In this document: positions 7,955 to 9,535 of the stretch, one piece after another | Numbering within the stretch: the first letter of the stretch is position 1 | Layout: each line of letters begins with the position of its first letter | NCBI GenBank assembly: GCA_002424845.1 | Contig: DILD01000087.1 | Coordinates: 1 to 9,535, forward strand | Length of the DNA stretch: 9,535 bases | Direction: 5' to 3' | Origin: Thiobacillus denitrificans | GTDB taxonomy: Bacteria; Pseudomonadota; Gammaproteobacteria; Burkholderiales; Thiobacillaceae | Notes under the pieces: generated by a model | Told to the model about the DNA's origin: nothing | Seen by the model: only the letters and a program-made list of their open reading frames with translations | Databases searched by the model: none | Made by a program: the position numbers and the translations under genes

Positions 7955-8140
7955 ATGAACAAGCATCTGCCCACCTTCCTGCAGCATCCGCTCGCCCGGG
8001 AAATCGCGCTGGCCCTCGCCATCAAGCTCGCGGTGATCGTGGGGATTTTCTTTGCGTTCTTCGACGGCCAGGCAGTCCACCCCGACGCCGACGCCGTTGC
8101 CGAGCGCCTGGCCAGCCCGCAACACTCCATCAGGCACTAA
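7955..8140 (+). CDS. cydP: CydP, small putative subunit of cytochrome bd oxidase
   Basis: 61 residues with one membrane helix (about 17-36, EIALALAIKLAVIVGIFFAF), a short polar N-terminus containing HPLAREIALA, and a polar tail (DGQAVHPDADAVAERL). Length, topology and position directly before cydA fit the CydP family of putative cytochrome bd small subunits, which may assist or stabilise the oxidase as CydX does in enterobacteria; the exact function is not established. The gap to cydA is 13 bases, so they form one operon. There is no Shine-Dalgarno sequence before the ATG, and the predicted sigma-54 transcript would begin only about four bases upstream, so translation may be leaderless or nearly so. 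No later ATG exists in the frame. Confidence 0.8.
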   Translation: MNKHLPTFLQHPLAREIALALAIKLAVIVGIFFAFFDGQAVHPDADAVAERLASPQHSIRH

Positions 8141-8153
8141 CAGGGAAACGCCC

Positions 8154-9535
8154 ATGCTGACCGAAGAACTCGTCGACCTCTCGCGGCTGCAATTCGCAGT
8201 CACCGCGCTGTACCACTTCCTGTTCGTGCCGCTGACGCTCGGCCTGGCGTTCATCCTGGTGATCATGGAGCTGACCTATGTCATCACCGACCGTCCGATC
8301 TACAAGGACATGGTGCGCTTCTGGGGCAAGCTGTTCGGGATCAACTTCGCGCTCGGAGTGACCACCGGCATCACCATGGAATTCCAGTTCGGCACCAACT
8401 GGGCGTACTACTCGCACTACGTCGGCGACATCTTCGGCGCGCCGCTGGCGATCGAGGGGCTGATGGCCTTCTTCCTCGAATCGACCTTCATCGGCCTGTT
8501 CTTCTTCGGCTGGGACCGCTTGAACAAGTGGCAACACCTGATGGTGACGGTGCTGATGGCGGTCGGGTCGAACCTTTCCGCGCTGTGGATCCTGATCGCC
8601 AACGGCTGGATGCAGGACCCGATCGGCGCGGAGTTCTCCTTCGTCACCATGCGCATGGAAATGACCGATTTCTGGGCCATCGTGTTCAACCCGGTGGCGC
8701 AAGCCAAGTTCGTGCATACGGTGTCGGCAGGCTACGTCACCGCCTCGCTGTTCGTGCTGGGGATTTCCAGTTACTACTTGTTGAAGGGCCGCGACCTTGA
8801 TTTCGCGCGGCGCTCGTTCCGTATCGCCGCCGGCTTCGGCTTTGCCTCGGCGCTGTCGGTGATCGTGCTGGGCGACGAGTCGGGCTACACCGTGAGCGAA
8901 TCGCAGCAGGCCAAGATGGCGGCGATCGAGGCGATGTGGGAGACCGAGCCCGCGCCCGCAGGCTTCACCGTGTTTGCATTGCCCAACGAAACGGAAATGC
9001 GCAATGACTACGCGCTGCACATCCCCTACGTGCTGGGCCTGATCGGCACGCGCTCGCTGACCGAGACCATGCCCGGCATCAGGGAAATCAAGAAAAGGAA
9101 CCGCGAACGCATCGAGAACGGCATCCAGGCCGTGGTCGCGCTGGAAACGCTGCGCAAGAACCGCGACGACGCAAATGCGCTTGCCGCATTCGAAGCCAGC
9201 AAGGCCGACCTCGGCTTCGGCCTGCTGCTGAAGAAATACACGGTCGACGTTTCGGCCGCCACGCCAGAAATGATCCAGCAGGCGGTCGACGACACCATCC
9301 CGCGCGTCGCGCCGCTGTTCTGGAGCTTCCGCCTGATGGTCGCGCTCGGCTTCGCCTTCCTGGTGCTGTTCGGCTTCGCGCTGTTCTATTCGGTGAAGGG
9401 CAACTTCATCGAGAAGAAGTGGCTGTTGCGCTGGGCGCTGTGGTTCATCCCGATGCCGTGGATCGCCGCCGAGCTCGGCTGGGTGGTCGCCGAATACGGC
9501 CGCCAGCCGTGGACGATCTACGGCGTGCTGCCCAC
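8154..9535 (+). CDS. cydA: Cytochrome bd ubiquinol oxidase subunit I, 3' end outside the window
   Basis: 460 codons are visible with no stop; the gene continues past the right edge. CydA oxidises quinol at the periplasmic side and, with CydB, reduces oxygen to water at high affinity without pumping protons. Haem ligands align with E. coli at a constant offset of two: H21 (b595), H188 (b558) and M395 (b558, FWSFRLMVALGF). Quinone-loop residues K254 and E259 are present (QAKMAAIEAMWE). The H188-M395 distance equals that of E. coli, so this is the long-Q-loop bd form, not the short-loop cyanide-insensitive CioA type. GRQPW near residue 450 and IEGLMAFFLEST are also conserved. The ATG at 8154 has AGGGAA at 8142-8147. 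It is transcribed with cydP, probably from the sigma-54 promoter; cydB is expected next. Confidence 0.97.
   Translation, partial: MLTEELVDLSRLQFAVTALYHFLFVPLTLGLAFILVIMELTYVITDRPIYKDMVRFWGKLFGINFALGVTTGITMEFQFGTNWAYYSHYVGDIFGAPLAIEGLMAFFLESTFIGLFFFGWDRLNKWQHLMVTVLMAVGSNLSALWILIANGWMQDPIGAEFSFVTMRMEMTDFWAIVFNPVAQAKFVHTVSAGYVTASLFVLGISSYYLLKGRDLDFARRSFRIAAGFGFASALSVIVLGDESGYTVSESQQAKMAAIEAMWETEPAPAGFTVFALPNETEMRNDYALHIPYVLGLIGTRSLTETMPGIREIKKRNRERIENGIQAVVALETLRKNRDDANALAAFEASKADLGFGLLLKKYTVDVSAATPEMIQQAVDDTIPRVAPLFWSFRLMVALGFAFLVLFGFALFYSVKGNFIEKKWLLRWALWFIPMPWIAAELGWVVAEYGRQPWTIYGVLP

Noticed and set aside
8130..9020. Minus-strand frame of 296 codons opposite cydA
   Set aside because: It is antisense to cydA, where all haem ligands are conserved in the plus-strand frame. 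Its composition is of shadow type.

Overview
The window looks like chromosomal DNA from a GC-rich, respiring betaproteobacterium. This rests on LysRS and AcnA resembling the E. coli type, the presence of CydP (a short subunit placed ahead of cydA in beta/gammaproteobacteria), and strongly GC-biased codon use with AT-rich intergenic gaps. A Thiobacillus/Nitrosomonadales- or Rhodocyclales-like host is a guess. Coding density is high. I see no rRNA, tRNA, CRISPR array, insertion sequence or phage gene.

Layout, left to right. (1) 1-733: a small toxin-antitoxin module, with a Phd/YefM-like antitoxin followed by a VapC-like PIN ribonuclease. It is preceded by a clear -10 box flanked by two copies of an 8-bp repeat, probably its own operator. 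(2) 743-2248: lysS, starting only 9 bases after the toxin gene. (3) 2336-4996: acnA, the monomeric [4Fe-4S] aconitase of the TCA cycle. (4) 4997-5258: an AT-rich spacer of about 260 bases with a GC-rich hairpin, a perfect 14-bp palindrome and a probable sigma-70 promoter. (5) 5259-6450: a two-gene unit for a lipoprotein-like monohaem cytochrome c and a four-helix membrane protein that carries its own CxxCH haem site. (6) 6496-7779, minus strand: a sigma-54 enhancer-binding regulator (PAS, AAA+, Fis-type HTH) whose PAS domain holds a cysteine cluster. (7) 7780-7954: a divergent regulatory region. (8) 7955 to the window end: cydP and cydA of a cytochrome bd quinol oxidase. cydA runs off the right edge, and cydB would be expected beyond it.

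The most interesting unit is 6496-9535. Just ahead of cydP lies a full-consensus sigma-54 promoter (TGGCAC-N5-TTGCA). About 100-150 bases upstream of it are two TGYC-N6-GACA dyads exactly 31 bp apart, with a possible IHF site in between, and the divergent gene encodes an enhancer-binding protein with an intact GAFTGA motif. This suggests that the bd oxidase is switched on by a dedicated, possibly redox- or metal-sensing, sigma-54 activator rather than by the better-known ArcA/Fnr-type control. The second point of interest is the cytochrome pair. The membrane protein appears to contain the two halves of the small partner's cytochrome domain in reversed order.
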